Below are positions 28,069 through 37,268 of a stretch of 64,000 nt of DNA, piece by piece (positions within the stretch are counted from its first letter, which is position 1; every line of letters begins with the position of its first letter). The stretch is from NCBI GenBank assembly GCA_004347685.1, contig SLTJ01000046.1, forward strand, positions 1 through 64,000, given 5' to 3'. The notes beneath the pieces were generated by a model. The model did not search any database, was not told the origin of the DNA, and worked only from the letters and a program-made list of their open reading frames with translations. The DNA comes from Clostridia bacterium (GTDB lineage: Bacteria > Bacillota > DSM-521 > Neomoorellales > SLTJ01). A program made the position numbers and the translations under genes.

Positions 28069-28347
28069 GTGCCTGCTTCCTATGCCAGCTCAAAGGATGA
28101 TCTCTTGCACCGGCTACGCAAGATCGAGGGCCAGGTTAAGGGTCTGCAAAGGATGGTGGAGGAGGAAAAGTATTGTGTTGACCTGTTGGTGCAAATAGCG
28201 GCCGCCAGGGCCGCCCTAAACAGCGTCGGCCTAGTCGTCCTTGAGCACCACACCCGCGGTTGTGTTCGACATGCCATAGAGAGTGGCAACGAGGTGGAAG
28301 AAAAGATCGAAGAACTGGTGGATGTATTGCGCCGGTTCATCAAGTAG
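28069..28347 (+). CDS. csoR: CsoR-family metal-sensing repressor
   Basis: A 92-residue all-helical repressor (DUF156). With the GTG at 28069 the ligands fall at Cys36, His61 and Cys65, the C-H-C copper(I) set of Mycobacterium CsoR, with Tyr35 and Glu81 also in the expected second-shell places. SD GGAGGTT lies 4-5 bases upstream; an open frame back to 27979 runs through the 6S RNA and is rejected. No copper exporter adjoins it. A CsoR-type palindrome lies at 52528-52544, before the radical SAM operon, and may be one of its targets. Confidence 0.9.
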   Translation: MPASYASSKDDLLHRLRKIEGQVKGLQRMVEEEKYCVDLLVQIAAARAALNSVGLVVLEHHTRGCVRHAIESGNEVEEKIEELVDVLRRFIK

Positions 28348-28466
28348 CCTTACGGGCATGAGCCTTAAGGCCAGACCGAACGGCAACACGCCGCCCGGTT
28401 GCGCCGGTGCCGGTACCCCGGCGGCTGACGGCGCCACCAGCGGAGGAACAAAAACGGTGGGCGCCA

Positions 28467-28497
28467 ATCCCACCTCCCACTTCCCACCTCCGAATTT
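28467..28497 (-). repeat. Purine-rich GGAGGTGGG repeat, minus strand
   Basis: On the minus strand this reads TTCGGAGGTGGGAAGTGGGAGGTGGG, the same word style as 31-93 and 5568-5602. It lies in the csoR-thioredoxin gap, which holds no gene. Confidence 0.45.
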
Positions 28498-28529
28498 CAG
28501 GGCGGGTGCCGGTAAAAGAGGTGCAAATA

Positions 28530-28868
28530 GTGGCTTCTTCCTTTCCTTACGTTAGTCCTGAAACTTTTACCAGCGAGGTTTTAGCGGCAAAGGGTCTGGT
28601 ACTGGTAGATTTTTGCGCTAGTTGGTGCGGTCCGTGCAAAGAAATGATGCCGGCCCTGGTGGAAGTGGCCCGGGCGTATAACGGTAGGGTCAAGGTGGTT
28701 TCGCTGGACGTGGACGAAGCTGGCGCCCTGGTGGAACGGTATAGCGTGCGCTCGGTGCCAACCTTATTATTTTTCCAGCAGGGGCGTCCTGTCTATCGCC
28801 TGACAGGTTACCAGGTGGCCGAAGAAATAAGCCGGCGGATTGATAATTTGCTGGTGGCCTCGGCTTAG
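28530..28868 (+). CDS. Thioredoxin-family protein
   Basis: A 112-residue thioredoxin with the complete active site ASWCGPCKEMMPAL and the cis-proline loop VRSVPTLLFFQQGRPVYRLTGY. It reduces disulfides in the cytoplasm. GTG at 28530 is preceded by AAGAGGTG at 6 bases; GTG 28521 is an alternative. The frame extends upstream to 28407 through low-complexity proline-rich sequence that looks non-coding. Confidence 0.9.
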   Translation: MASSFPYVSPETFTSEVLAAKGLVLVDFCASWCGPCKEMMPALVEVARAYNGRVKVVSLDVDEAGALVERYSVRSVPTLLFFQQGRPVYRLTGYQVAEEISRRIDNLLVASA

Positions 28869-28949
28869 CCCGACAAAGCCGGGCGAAGTTTTGCGGGCGG
28901 CCTCCCCGGGGTAGTTTTTCAGGGCCGGGCTGCCGGTACGGGTGGTGAC

Positions 28950-28983
28950 GAGGGGTAGCGGCCAGTTGCCGTGCCCTCTTTTT
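28950..28983 (+). terminator. Terminator abutting the rarA start
   Basis: GAGGG (28950-28954) pairs with CCCTC (28974-28978) around an inner GGC/GCC stem, followed by TTTTTG. The T-run ends 4 bases before the rarA ATG. Confidence 0.65.
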
Positions 28984-28987
28984 GTTT

Positions 28988-30319
28988 ATGAAGGATCTCT
29001 TTGAACAGAGGCGGCAGAGATTACTCGAAAAAGAAGGACCCCTGGCCTGGCGGATGCGGCCGCGTTCCCTGGAGGAATTTGTCGGCCAGGCTGACCTCCT
29101 GGCCGCGGGGAAACCGTTTCGTCGGGCCATAGAGGCCGACCGGCTGATGTCGGTAATCCTCTACGGTCCGCCGGGAAGTGGAAAAAGCAGTCTGGCGGCT
29201 GTGATCGCCGAGACCACCAAGGCGGCCTTTCTTCGCCTGAGTGCCGTTGACGCCGGCGTGAGCCAGGTGCGAGAGCTGATTCAGGCGGCCAGAGAGAGGC
29301 TGGGCCAGTACGGGCAACGCACTATTGTTTTTGTGGACGAAATCCACCGTTTTAACAAGGGACAGCAGGACGCGCTGCTACCGGCGGTGGAGGATGGTAC
29401 CATTACCCTGATCGGAGCCACCACCGAGAACCCTTACTTTGAAGTAAACCGGGCTCTGCTGTCTCGTTCCACTGTCCTCCGCCTCGAACCTCTTCGCCCG
29501 GAAGAGATCAAGGTTATCTTGCGGCGGGCCCTGGATGACCCGGACCGGGGGCTGGGCCAGTTCCAGGTCCGGATTGACCCCGAGGCCCTTGATTACCTGG
29601 CCGTTCAGGCCAGCGGCGATGCCCGCGTGGCCTTGAACTCGCTGGATGTGGCCGTCCTCACTACTCCCGCGGCTGAGGACGGGTGCCGCCACCTGACCCT
29701 GCCGGTGATTGCCGATTCCCTCCAGCGCAAGGCTATTGTCTATGACAAGGCCGGAGACCAGCACTATGACGTTATTTCGGCCTTCATTAAGTCCCTTCGC
29801 GGTTCGGACCCGGATGCCGCTGTTCACTGGTTGGCCAGGATGCTGGCGGCCGGCGAGGATCCCCGCTTTATCGCCAGGAGGATGGTAATCCTGGCCTCGG
29901 AGGATATAGGCCTGGCCGATCCCCGGGCCCTGCTGGTGGCCACGGCGGTGGCCCAGGCTGTGGACTATGTAGGTTTACCCGAGGCCCGCCTGGCTCTGAC
30001 CGAGGGAGCGATCTACCTGGCCTGCGCGCCTAAGAGCAATGCGGTCATCCAGGCCATTGACGCGGCCGCAGCCGACCTCGAGCGCAGGGAGATAGGCACC
30101 GTGCCGCTCCACCTGCGGGACGCCAGTTACCGGGGGGCCGGGGAACTGGGGCACGGCCGGGACTATAAATACCCGCATAACTTCCCCGGGCATTTTGTCG
30201 CGCAGCAGTACCTGCCGGCCCCCCTCCAGGGGACCGTCTATTACCGCCCCTCTTCCAGCGGCGAGGAAAGGGAATTTGCCCACCGCCTGAATAACCTGCG
30301 CCAACAAAAGAAAAATTAG
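28988..30319 (+). CDS. rarA: Replication-associated recombination protein RarA (MgsA)
   Basis: A 443-residue AAA+ ATPase acting at stalled replication forks. N-terminus [34 protein letters not shown], Walker [10 protein letters not shown], Walker [19 protein letters not shown], sensor 1 [12 protein letters not shown], and the C-terminal tetramerisation domain with [18 protein letters not shown]. The ATG fits the family but has no SD and sits right after a terminator T-run. Conserved neighbour of cymR-iscS-mnmA. Confidence 0.95.
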   Translation: MKDLFEQRRQRLLEKEGPLAWRMRPRSLEEFVGQADLLAAGKPFRRAIEADRLMSVILYGPPGSGKSSLAAVIAETTKAAFLRLSAVDAGVSQVRELIQAARERLGQYGQRTIVFVDEIHRFNKGQQDALLPAVEDGTITLIGATTENPYFEVNRALLSRSTVLRLEPLRPEEIKVILRRALDDPDRGLGQFQVRIDPEALDYLAVQASGDARVALNSLDVAVLTTPAAEDGCRHLTLPVIADSLQRKAIVYDKAGDQHYDVISAFIKSLRGSDPDAAVHWLARMLAAGEDPRFIARRMVILASEDIGLADPRALLVATAVAQAVDYVGLPEARLALTEGAIYLACAPKSNAVIQAIDAAAADLERREIGTVPLHLRDASYRGAGELGHGRDYKYPHNFPGHFVAQQYLPAPLQGTVYYRPSSSGEEREFAHRLNNLRQQKKN

Positions 30320-30331
30320 CCTAGGTTTTAC

Positions 30332-30360
30332 TTGACAATATCCGAGGGATTTGCTATGGT
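30332..30360 (+). promoter_or_regulatory. Promoter of the Rrf2-iscS-mnmA operon
   Basis: TTGACA (30332-30337), a 17-bp spacer and TATGGT (30355-30360) lie in the gap before the Rrf2 gene. An Rrf2 protein normally represses its own promoter, so the AT-rich stretch following it (ATTAAAGAAATAAGG) is a likely operator. Confidence 0.8.
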
Positions 30361-30402
30361 ATTAAAGAAATAAGGTTACTCGGTTTTTAAGGGGGTGGCA
30401 GG

Positions 30403-30855
30403 GTGAAGCTGTCTACCAGGGGTGAATACGGCCTGCGGGCCATGCTTGATCTGGCCCAGCACCACGGAGAAGGGCCGGTATCCCTGCGGGGTATTGCCGA
30501 ACGTCAGGACATCTCTGAGCACTATTTGGAGCAATTGGTTTCCAGCCTGCGAAAAGCCGGCCTGGTCCGCAGCGTGCGGGGCTCGCAGGGTGGCTACGTC
30601 CTGGCCCGGGAACCGGCGGAAATAAGTGTCGGGGATATTATCCGGGTCTTGGAAGGCCCTATTGCTCCCATGGAATGCGTTAACGAGGAAGAACCACCGG
30701 AATGTGAGCGGGCCCAGACATGCATTACCCGCACCATCTGGGAAAGAGTCAGGGACAGCATCAACGAGGTGCTGGATTCGATCAACCTGGAGGATCTGTG
30801 CGCCCAGGCCCGGCAGTTGAAGCAAAGCAGTGAATACTACATGTACTATATCTAA
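30403..30855 (+). CDS. Rrf2-family regulator, IscR-like
   Basis: A 150-residue winged-helix regulator (MKLSTRGEYGLRAMLDLA, SEHYLEQLVSSLRKAGLVRSVRGSQGGYVLAR). Three Cys at 92, 101 and 107 correspond to the [2Fe-2S] ligands of IscR. In Bacillus the gene at this place is cymR, which lacks these cysteines, so this one probably senses Fe-S status and controls iscS downstream. GTG start behind AAGGGGGTGG. A consensus-like promoter precedes it. Confidence 0.92.
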   Translation: MKLSTRGEYGLRAMLDLAQHHGEGPVSLRGIAERQDISEHYLEQLVSSLRKAGLVRSVRGSQGGYVLAREPAEISVGDIIRVLEGPIAPMECVNEEEPPECERAQTCITRTIWERVRDSINEVLDSINLEDLCAQARQLKQSSEYYMYYI

Positions 30856-30877
30856 ACTCTACAGAAGGTGAGCAGAT

Positions 30878-32053
30878 TTGCGTCGCGTTTACCTCGATCA
30901 CAGTGCTACCACCCCGGTGCGGCCGGAAGTGCTTGAAGCCATGCTTCCTTTTCTCAAGGACGCATACGGAAATCCCTCCAGCATTCATTCCTTCGGCCAG
31001 GAGGGGAAAAAGGCCCTGGAGGACAGCCGGGAAAAAATCGCCGCCGCCATCGGGGCCAGCTCTGACGAAATCGTCTTTACCAGCGGCGGCACGGAAGCCG
31101 ATAACCTGGCCATCACCGGGACGGCCAGGGCTTACGCCAGGAAGGGCCGGCACATAATCATCAGCAGCATTGAGCACCATGCCGCCCTGGACAGCGCCAA
31201 GTACCTGGAGAAACAGGGCTTTCAGGTTACCTATCTTCCTGTTACCGGCGAGGGGCTGGTGCGGGTAGAGGATGTGGCCGGGGCTATACGGCCGGAAACC
31301 ATCCTCATCAGCGTCATGCATGTCAACAATGAAGTAGGGACGGTCCAGCCGGTAGCTGAGATCGGCCGCTTGGCCCGGGAGAGAGGCATTATTTTCCATA
31401 CCGATGCTGTCCAGAGCCTGGGCAAGCTGCCGGTAAACGTGAATGAGATGCAGGCTGACCTGGTCGCCGTCTCCTCCCATAAGATTTACGGGCCCAAGGG
31501 GGTGGGGGCCCTGTATATACGGCGGGGGGTGCGGCTGGAACCCATGTTCTACGGCGGGGGCCAGGAACGGAAGCGGCGGCCCGGCACGGAAAACCTACCG
31601 GGGATTGTCGGTTTCGGCCGGGCGGCGGAACTGATAGTTCCCGAAATGGAAGCGGAGGTAACCAGGTTGACGGCCATGCGCGACCGCTTGCTGGACGGCA
31701 TTGTCGCGCGCATTGACGATATAGTCATCACCGGCAGCCGGCAGCACCGGGTAGGCAATAATGCCAGCTTTTGCGTGAAGTACGTGGAGGGCGAGTCTAT
31801 GCTTCTGCTGCTGGACATGCAGGGAGTGGCTGCTTCCAGCGGTTCGGCCTGCACTTCCGGCTCCCTGGACCCGTCCCATGTCCTCCTGGCCATGGGCATC
31901 CCGGTAGAGGTGGCCCACGGCTCCCTGCGGATGACCCTGGGCCGGCAGAATACGGAAGAGGACGTTGATTACGTCCTAGAGGTTCTGCCGCCCATTGTTG
32001 ATCGCCTGCGGCGGATGTCGCCCCTTTACGCTGCCTCAGGCCGCGGGAAATAA
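30878..32053 (+). CDS. iscS: Cysteine desulfurase (NifS/IscS type)
   Basis: A 391-residue PLP enzyme that takes sulfur from cysteine. YLDHSATTPV begins the fold; His in SIEHHAALD, the PLP lysine in SSHKIYGPKG and the persulfide Cys in SSGSACTSGSLDPSHVL are present. The long Cys loop marks the group I enzymes. TTG start after AAGGTGA. It feeds MnmA directly downstream; no nifU/iscU scaffold gene is in the operon within the window. Confidence 0.96.
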   Translation: MRRVYLDHSATTPVRPEVLEAMLPFLKDAYGNPSSIHSFGQEGKKALEDSREKIAAAIGASSDEIVFTSGGTEADNLAITGTARAYARKGRHIIISSIEHHAALDSAKYLEKQGFQVTYLPVTGEGLVRVEDVAGAIRPETILISVMHVNNEVGTVQPVAEIGRLARERGIIFHTDAVQSLGKLPVNVNEMQADLVAVSSHKIYGPKGVGALYIRRGVRLEPMFYGGGQERKRRPGTENLPGIVGFGRAAELIVPEMEAEVTRLTAMRDRLLDGIVARIDDIVITGSRQHRVGNNASFCVKYVEGESMLLLLDMQGVAASSGSACTSGSLDPSHVLLAMGIPVEVAHGSLRMTLGRQNTEEDVDYVLEVLPPIVDRLRRMSPLYAASGRGK

Positions 32054-32072
32054 GCCGAGGTGAACATTTTTC

Positions 32073-33161
32073 TTGGCGCCCAAAAAAGTACTGGTAGCCA
32101 TGAGCGGCGGGGTGGACAGTTCGGTCACCGCCGCTTTGTTATCCGAGCAGGGGTATGAGGTTACTGGGGCGACTTTACAGATCTGGCCGGAGGAGGCCCC
32201 GTTGCCGCCAGCCGCGACCGGGTGCTGCTCCCTGGCTGCGGTAGAAGATGCGCGGCGGGTGGCCCAGATCCTTGGTATTCCATACTATGTTCTGAACTTT
32301 CGCCAGATCTTCGCCCGAGAGGTCATTGACTACTTTATCGCCGAATACCTCTCTGGCCGCACGCCCAATCCCTGCATTGCCTGCAACCGGGCCATCAAGT
32401 TCGAGGCCCTGCTCGGGCGCGCCGTGCAGTTGGGGTTCGACTACCTGGCCACCGGGCACTATGCCCGCCTGGAGTTCGACGCCGTCGTGGGCCGCTATCT
32501 GGTGAGACGCGCGGTAGACAGGGACAAAGACCAGACCTATGTTCTCTATACCTTTACCCAGGCGCAACTGGCCCGGACCCTTACTCCCCTCGGTTCCTAT
32601 TGTAAACAGGAAGTGCGGGAGATGGCGGCCCGGCGGGGGCTCAGGGTGGCCACGAAGCCCGAGAGCCAGGAAATATGTTTTGTCACCCGGGGCAGTTACC
32701 GCGACTTCCTGGCCGCCAGAGTCCCGGACCGGATAAAGCCCGGTCCCATCGTAGACTCCCGCGGGCAGGTTCTCGGCACCCACCGGGGGCTGGCCTACTA
32801 TACCGTAGGGCAGAGACGGGGTCTGGGGGTGGCTTTTGGCCGGCCGCTCTACGTGATCGAACTCCGGCCCGAAAGCAATACCCTGGTGGTGGGGCCGGCT
32901 GACGAAGTATACCGGCGGGAACTCGAGGCTACAGACAACAACTTCATCCCCTTTTCCCGGCTGGAAGAGGAGATCCATGTCCAGGCCCAGGTTCGCTACC
33001 GCGCCCGGCCGGCACCGGCGCGGCTCTTGCCGCTAGCGGAAAACCGGGTGCGGGTGACCTTTACCGCGCCCCAGTGGGCCATCACTCCCGGCCAGGCTGT
33101 GGTTTATTACCAGGGCGAAGTGCTGGTGGGCGGCGGGACCATTGCGGCGGTAACGCGATAA
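32073..33161 (+). CDS. mnmA: tRNA 2-thiouridylase MnmA
   Basis: A 362-residue enzyme that puts sulfur on the wobble uridine of Glu, Gln and Lys tRNAs. P-loop AMSGGVDSSV, the catalytic pair Cys in NPCIACNRAIKF and Cys in ESQEICFV, and the C-terminal barrel with RVTFTAPQWAITPGQAVVYY are intact. TTG start 20 bases after iscS, its sulfur donor. Confidence 0.97.
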   Translation: MAPKKVLVAMSGGVDSSVTAALLSEQGYEVTGATLQIWPEEAPLPPAATGCCSLAAVEDARRVAQILGIPYYVLNFRQIFAREVIDYFIAEYLSGRTPNPCIACNRAIKFEALLGRAVQLGFDYLATGHYARLEFDAVVGRYLVRRAVDRDKDQTYVLYTFTQAQLARTLTPLGSYCKQEVREMAARRGLRVATKPESQEICFVTRGSYRDFLAARVPDRIKPGPIVDSRGQVLGTHRGLAYYTVGQRRGLGVAFGRPLYVIELRPESNTLVVGPADEVYRRELEATDNNFIPFSRLEEEIHVQAQVRYRARPAPARLLPLAENRVRVTFTAPQWAITPGQAVVYYQGEVLVGGGTIAAVTR

Positions 33162-33171
33162 AAAGAATCTT

Positions 33172-33199
33172 GGCCGGACAGAAGGGTTTCCGGCCGTTT
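33172..33199 (+). terminator. Probable terminator after mnmA
   Basis: GGCCGGA (33172-33178) pairs with TCCGGCC (33189-33195), followed by a weak GTTTC. It lies 11 bases after the mnmA stop. Confidence 0.55.
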
Positions 33200-33258
33200 C
33201 GCCGAATAGTCCAAAGCATGTTCTTAACTTCGGTGAGCCAAAGAACAGGAGGAGGCAA

Positions 33259-35751
33259 ATGGCGAGATCGGCGGGAATACCTGTAGCCCAGTTGCGGGCC
33301 ACCTGTGACCTTTCCAGCCTTAACTTCGACACTACCAAGGAACTCCCTCCGTTACAGGGAATTCTGGGCCAGGAACGGGGGGCCAGGGCGCTGGAATTCG
33401 GTCTGCAGGTAAACAAACAGGGTTACAATATCTTTATGACCGGTATCACTGGTACCGGCAAACTGAGCTACGCCCAGGAAGTAGTGCGGGAACTGGCCAG
33501 GCAGCAGCCCCAGGCCAGCGACTGGTGCTATATCTATAACTTCCGCAAACCCAATGAGCCGAAGGCCATGTCCCTGCCCGCCGGTTGGGGGAAAAGGCTG
33601 CGGCAGGATATGCAGGAACTGGTGGAGGAGTTGAAAGTCGAGATCCCCAGGGCCTTTGCCGGGGACGATTACGAAAACCAGAAAAACCTTATTGTCAAGG
33701 AGTTCCAGGAAAGGAACAGCGCCTATTTTGAGGACATCAATCAATTTGCTGCCCAAAAGGATATCCAGCTCAAGCGTACCAGCACCGGCTTTGCCACCAT
33801 TCCCTTGCGAGAGGGCAAGCCAATAAGTCAGGAAGACTACGAGGAACTAGGTCAGGAAGAGCGGGAAAGATATGAGCAGCATGCCAGCGAGGTGCAGTTT
33901 AAGGTAGCCGAGGTCCTGCGCCGGGTACAAAACGCCGAAAAGGAAGCTCGGGAAAAGATCAAACAACTGGAGAGCCAGATCGGGCTCTTTGCCGTGGGCC
34001 ACCTTATTGATTCCTTGCGGGAAACCTACCAGGAGTTTCCCCAGGTTATTTCCTACTTGAACGCCACCCAGGAAGACATCCTGGCCAACCTGGACGCCTT
34101 TCGCGGCGAGGATGAGGGCCAGCAGCAGGGTTTTCCATGGATGCAGCGCATGGCCAGGCTCAGTTCCATGCAGCGGTATGAGGTTAATCTGCTCATAGAT
34201 AACAGTGAGACCGATGGGGCGCCCTTTGTTATTGAAAACAACCCTACCTATTACAACCTGAGCGGCAGGATAGAGCATGAAAACCAGTGGGGATTTCTAA
34301 CCACGGATCTGACCATGATCAAGCCCGGAGCCCTGCACCGGGCCAACGGTGGCTACATCCTCCTTCAGGTGCGGGATATCCTGGCCAATCCCGCCGCCTG
34401 GGATGCCTTGAAGAGGGTACTAAAAACAGGAGAACTACGGCTGGAAAACATGGGCGAGCAGTACGGGCTGATACCGGTAGCGACCCTGAGGCCGGAGCCT
34501 ATCCCGGTCAAAGTCAAGGTCATCCTGATCGGCAACCCGCTCTTTTACTACCTGCTTAACCGCATGGATGAGGACTTCCGCAAGCTTTTTAAGGTTCGGG
34601 CCGACTTTGACGTGGAGATGGAGCGTTCGCCGGCAAACATCCTGAAAATGGCGCACTTCATCAGCGGTCAGTGCCAGCGTGAGGATCTGCTTCCTTTTGA
34701 CCGGAGTGCTGTGGGAGAAGTGGTGGATTACAGTTCCTGGTTGGCCGGGGACCAGCAAAAGCTGAGCACCAGATTCAACGATATTGTGGAGGTGCTCTTT
34801 GAGGCTGACGCCTGGGCGCGCCTGGACGGCCGGGAGAACGTCACGGCCGACCATGTGCGTCAGGCCATAGTGGAAAAGCATCACCGCTCCAACCTTTACG
34901 AAGAAAAGCTGGCGGAAATGTTTGCCCGCGGCCATCTCTTACTTGATACTTCTGGACGGGTCACCGGCCAGGTGAACGGCCTCACCGTTCTGGACATGGG
35001 TGACTACATGTTCGGCCATCCCACCCGGATCACCGCCGCCGCCGGCATAGGCCAAAGGGGAGTGGTCAATATCGAGCGAGAAACCCGCTTGAGCGGGGCT
35101 ATTCACAGCAAAGGGGTACTTATTCTCAGCGGTTACCTGACTGGTAAATACGGGCCGGAAGTCCCCCTCAACCTGTCCGCCAGTCTCTGCTTTGAGCAGA
35201 CCTACGGCGGGGTGGACGGAGACAGCGCTTCGAGCGCTGAACTGTATGCCCTGCTGTCGGCCCTGGCCGGCGTGCCCATTGACCAGGGGTTGGCGGTAAC
35301 CGGCTCTGTAAACCAGAAGGGCGAGATCCAACCGGTGGGCGGGATAAACCAGAAAATAGAGGGCTTTTACCGCTGGTGTTCCCTGAAAGGTCTTACGGGC
35401 GAGCAGGGAGTTATCATTCCCCGGCAAAATGTGGCCAATCTGATGCTCGACCACGAGGTCGTGGAAGCTGTCTCTCATGGCAAGTTCCATATCTACGGCG
35501 TGGATACGGTGGACGAAGGGCTGGAACTGCTGACCGGGTTGCCGGCCGGGCAAAAGGACGCGGAGGGCCGCTACCCGGCGGACAGCCTCCACGCCCGGGT
35601 GTTGGCTCGCCTGGCGGAGTTTAATCGTCGCCTGGCCCAGATGCGTGCCCGGGAAGAGAACCAGGGCGGTGAGGATGGAAGCGCCCCCAGGGCTGATGGC
35701 GACGGCTCACCGTCGCAGGATGACGGAAATGATCAGGACCGCAGCGAATAG
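33259..35751 (+). CDS. Lon-like ATP-dependent protease (AAA ATPase with S16 domain)
   Basis: An 830-residue protein of the Lon-related group that includes Escherichia YcbZ. A modified Walker A (MTGITGTGKLSYA) near residue 60 and a long coiled-coil insert (about 170-260) precede the AAA core with MIKPGALHRANGGYILLQ. The C-terminal S16 protease domain has the Ser in GDSASSAELYALLSAL and the Lys in GGINQKIEGFYRWC. The acidic low-complexity tail is rich in Glu, Asp and Gly. ATG with AGGAGG. Expected role: degradation of cytosolic proteins. Confidence 0.9.
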   Translation: MARSAGIPVAQLRATCDLSSLNFDTTKELPPLQGILGQERGARALEFGLQVNKQGYNIFMTGITGTGKLSYAQEVVRELARQQPQASDWCYIYNFRKPNEPKAMSLPAGWGKRLRQDMQELVEELKVEIPRAFAGDDYENQKNLIVKEFQERNSAYFEDINQFAAQKDIQLKRTSTGFATIPLREGKPISQEDYEELGQEERERYEQHASEVQFKVAEVLRRVQNAEKEAREKIKQLESQIGLFAVGHLIDSLRETYQEFPQVISYLNATQEDILANLDAFRGEDEGQQQGFPWMQRMARLSSMQRYEVNLLIDNSETDGAPFVIENNPTYYNLSGRIEHENQWGFLTTDLTMIKPGALHRANGGYILLQVRDILANPAAWDALKRVLKTGELRLENMGEQYGLIPVATLRPEPIPVKVKVILIGNPLFYYLLNRMDEDFRKLFKVRADFDVEMERSPANILKMAHFISGQCQREDLLPFDRSAVGEVVDYSSWLAGDQQKLSTRFNDIVEVLFEADAWARLDGRENVTADHVRQAIVEKHHRSNLYEEKLAEMFARGHLLLDTSGRVTGQVNGLTVLDMGDYMFGHPTRITAAAGIGQRGVVNIERETRLSGAIHSKGVLILSGYLTGKYGPEVPLNLSASLCFEQTYGGVDGDSASSAELYALLSALAGVPIDQGLAVTGSVNQKGEIQPVGGINQKIEGFYRWCSLKGLTGEQGVIIPRQNVANLMLDHEVVEAVSHGKFHIYGVDTVDEGLELLTGLPAGQKDAEGRYPADSLHARVLARLAEFNRRLAQMRAREENQGGEDGSAPRADGDGSPSQDDGNDQDRSE

Positions 35752-35845
35752 TTGAGGTATTTTATCCTGGTGGTCCGGCAATAATAGGAACAGAAGCAGT
35801 GGTTACGTTCGCGCCGGGCGCAGGTTTGAGTAAAGGAGTGCGGTT

Positions 35846-36025
35846 TTGTTGTTGTGCCCCCTCTGTCACGGCAAAGAGTTCGGCCAGATTGGTCCCAACC
35901 AGTTTTACTGCTGGAACTGCCTCGTGGAATATAATGATCAGAATGAGGCCTTTAACGTGCGCGAGGACGGATTCTTGGAAAATATCTTCATACCAGAGGT
36001 GAAGCTAGAAAGTGTGGCGGAATAG
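35846..36025 (+). CDS. Small zinc-ribbon protein, 59 residues
   Basis: A short frame starting TTG at 35846, 7 bases after AAAGGAG, encodes two Cys pairs, CPLCHGKEFG and YCWNCLVEY, spaced as in a zinc ribbon, then an acidic tail (NVREDGFLENIFIPEVKLESVAE). No family name comes to mind. Its end overlaps the start of the next small gene, which supports it being real. Confidence 0.7.
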   Translation: MLLCPLCHGKEFGQIGPNQFYCWNCLVEYNDQNEAFNVREDGFLENIFIPEVKLESVAE

Positions 36026-36206
36026 GTTTTTTTATGGCGTACTGGCCGGGACAGCAGCCGGCGTAATGCTGGCCAGTTGGCTTTATCCCCGGCATCCCCG
36101 GCCGCAGCAGGTAGTAGACCGGGTCCAGCCCGGGCGGCTTGGAGGGCAGGCCCGGCGGGTAATCGGCATGGTAAGGCAGGGGGTAGGAGACCTGGTGTCC
36201 AGATAG
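36012..36206 (+). CDS. Small membrane protein, YtxH-like
   Basis: A 64-residue protein with one N-terminal membrane segment (FFYGVLAGTAAGVMLASWLY) and a basic tail, as in YtxH-type proteins. GTG start with GAGGTGAAG upstream, overlapping the zinc-ribbon gene by 14 bases. The function is unknown. Confidence 0.65.
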   Translation: MWRNRFFYGVLAGTAAGVMLASWLYPRHPRPQQVVDRVQPGRLGGQARRVIGMVRQGVGDLVSR

Positions 36207-36224
36207 AACTGGGCCGGGAACAAG

Positions 36225-37268
36225 GTGAAGGCATGCAGACCCGCTGCCGGCTGGGTTAAGCTACTTTTAGTCACCGCCGCTATCCTGGCGGTGCTATTGT
36301 TTTTATATCAGGTCAGGCAGGTCCTTCTCGCCTTTCTGCTGGCGGCAGCCCTGGCCTACCTTTTGGACCCCTGGGTTGATTACCTGCAGCGCTTAGGGCT
36401 GGGCCGTACCTGGGCGATCTTGTCCCTCTACGTCGCTGGCCTCGGCACCTTGCTGGTTTTCGCCTTTTATGCCGTTCCCGGCCTGCAGCGAGAGGTGCAG
36501 GCTCTGGCTTCCAGCCTGCCAGGATACACCAGGGAACTAGAGGCTGTCTTAGATACGTACCATCGCGCTGAACTGCCGGCCACGCTTACCGCAGTAGTCC
36601 AGCAGGTTGAGGACAGACTGGAGGCCGTGGTAATCACTAGCGCCCGGCAGTTTGCGGCCGCGCTGGTGGGTATCGTTTCCCAGTTGGTTAACATTGTGCT
36701 GGTGCCGGTCATTGCCTTTTACTTTTTACGGGACAAGGAACTCATTGCCCGCTACCTGGTAAGGAGCCTGCCATCTTCGTGGCGGGAAGATCTTGTCCCG
36801 CTGGGGGCCAGCATCAACCGGATTCTGCTGGGGTTTGTCCAAGGCCGGCTCCTGGTGGCTGTCATAGTAAGCGCTCTCACCGCCCTGGGCCTGGCCATCA
36901 TAAACATGGATTTTGCCCTTATCCTGGGCCTCCTGGCCGGGGTCGCCGAGATCATCCCTTATTTTGGCCCTTTACTGGGGGCGATCCCGGCCCTGTTGCT
37001 GGCCCTGCCCCAGGGCGGATATATGCCGCTGTACGTGGCGGCGGTGCTGGTAGCAGTGCAGCAGCTTGAAAGCAATCTTATCGCCCCCAAGATCCTGGGG
37101 GACAGCGTCGGTCTGCACCCCCTGGTTGTCATCTTCGCCCTGCTGGCTGGCGGGTATCTCTGGGGTGTTGTCGGGCTGGTGGTAGCCGTACCCCTGGCCG
37201 GTGTAATCCGGATTCTGCTGGCCTATTTGTGGGATAAATTACCAAGCAGGCTCAAGCCTGTTCCTTGA
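36225..37268 (+). CDS. AI-2E family transporter (PerM/YtvI-like)
   Basis: A 347-residue membrane protein with about eight helices. N-terminal helices 10-80, a soluble segment at 85-145, then a C-terminal bundle containing [29 protein letters not shown] and [32 protein letters not shown], the family signatures. Members export small molecules or ions; the substrate here is unknown. GTG start with a weak SD. The 3' end overlaps the convergent acyl-CoA dehydrogenase gene by 17 bases. Confidence 0.85.
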   Translation: MKACRPAAGWVKLLLVTAAILAVLLFLYQVRQVLLAFLLAAALAYLLDPWVDYLQRLGLGRTWAILSLYVAGLGTLLVFAFYAVPGLQREVQALASSLPGYTRELEAVLDTYHRAELPATLTAVVQQVEDRLEAVVITSARQFAAALVGIVSQLVNIVLVPVIAFYFLRDKELIARYLVRSLPSSWREDLVPLGASINRILLGFVQGRLLVAVIVSALTALGLAIINMDFALILGLLAGVAEIIPYFGPLLGAIPALLLALPQGGYMPLYVAAVLVAVQQLESNLIAPKILGDSVGLHPLVVIFALLAGGYLWGVVGLVVAVPLAGVIRILLAYLWDKLPSRLKPVP

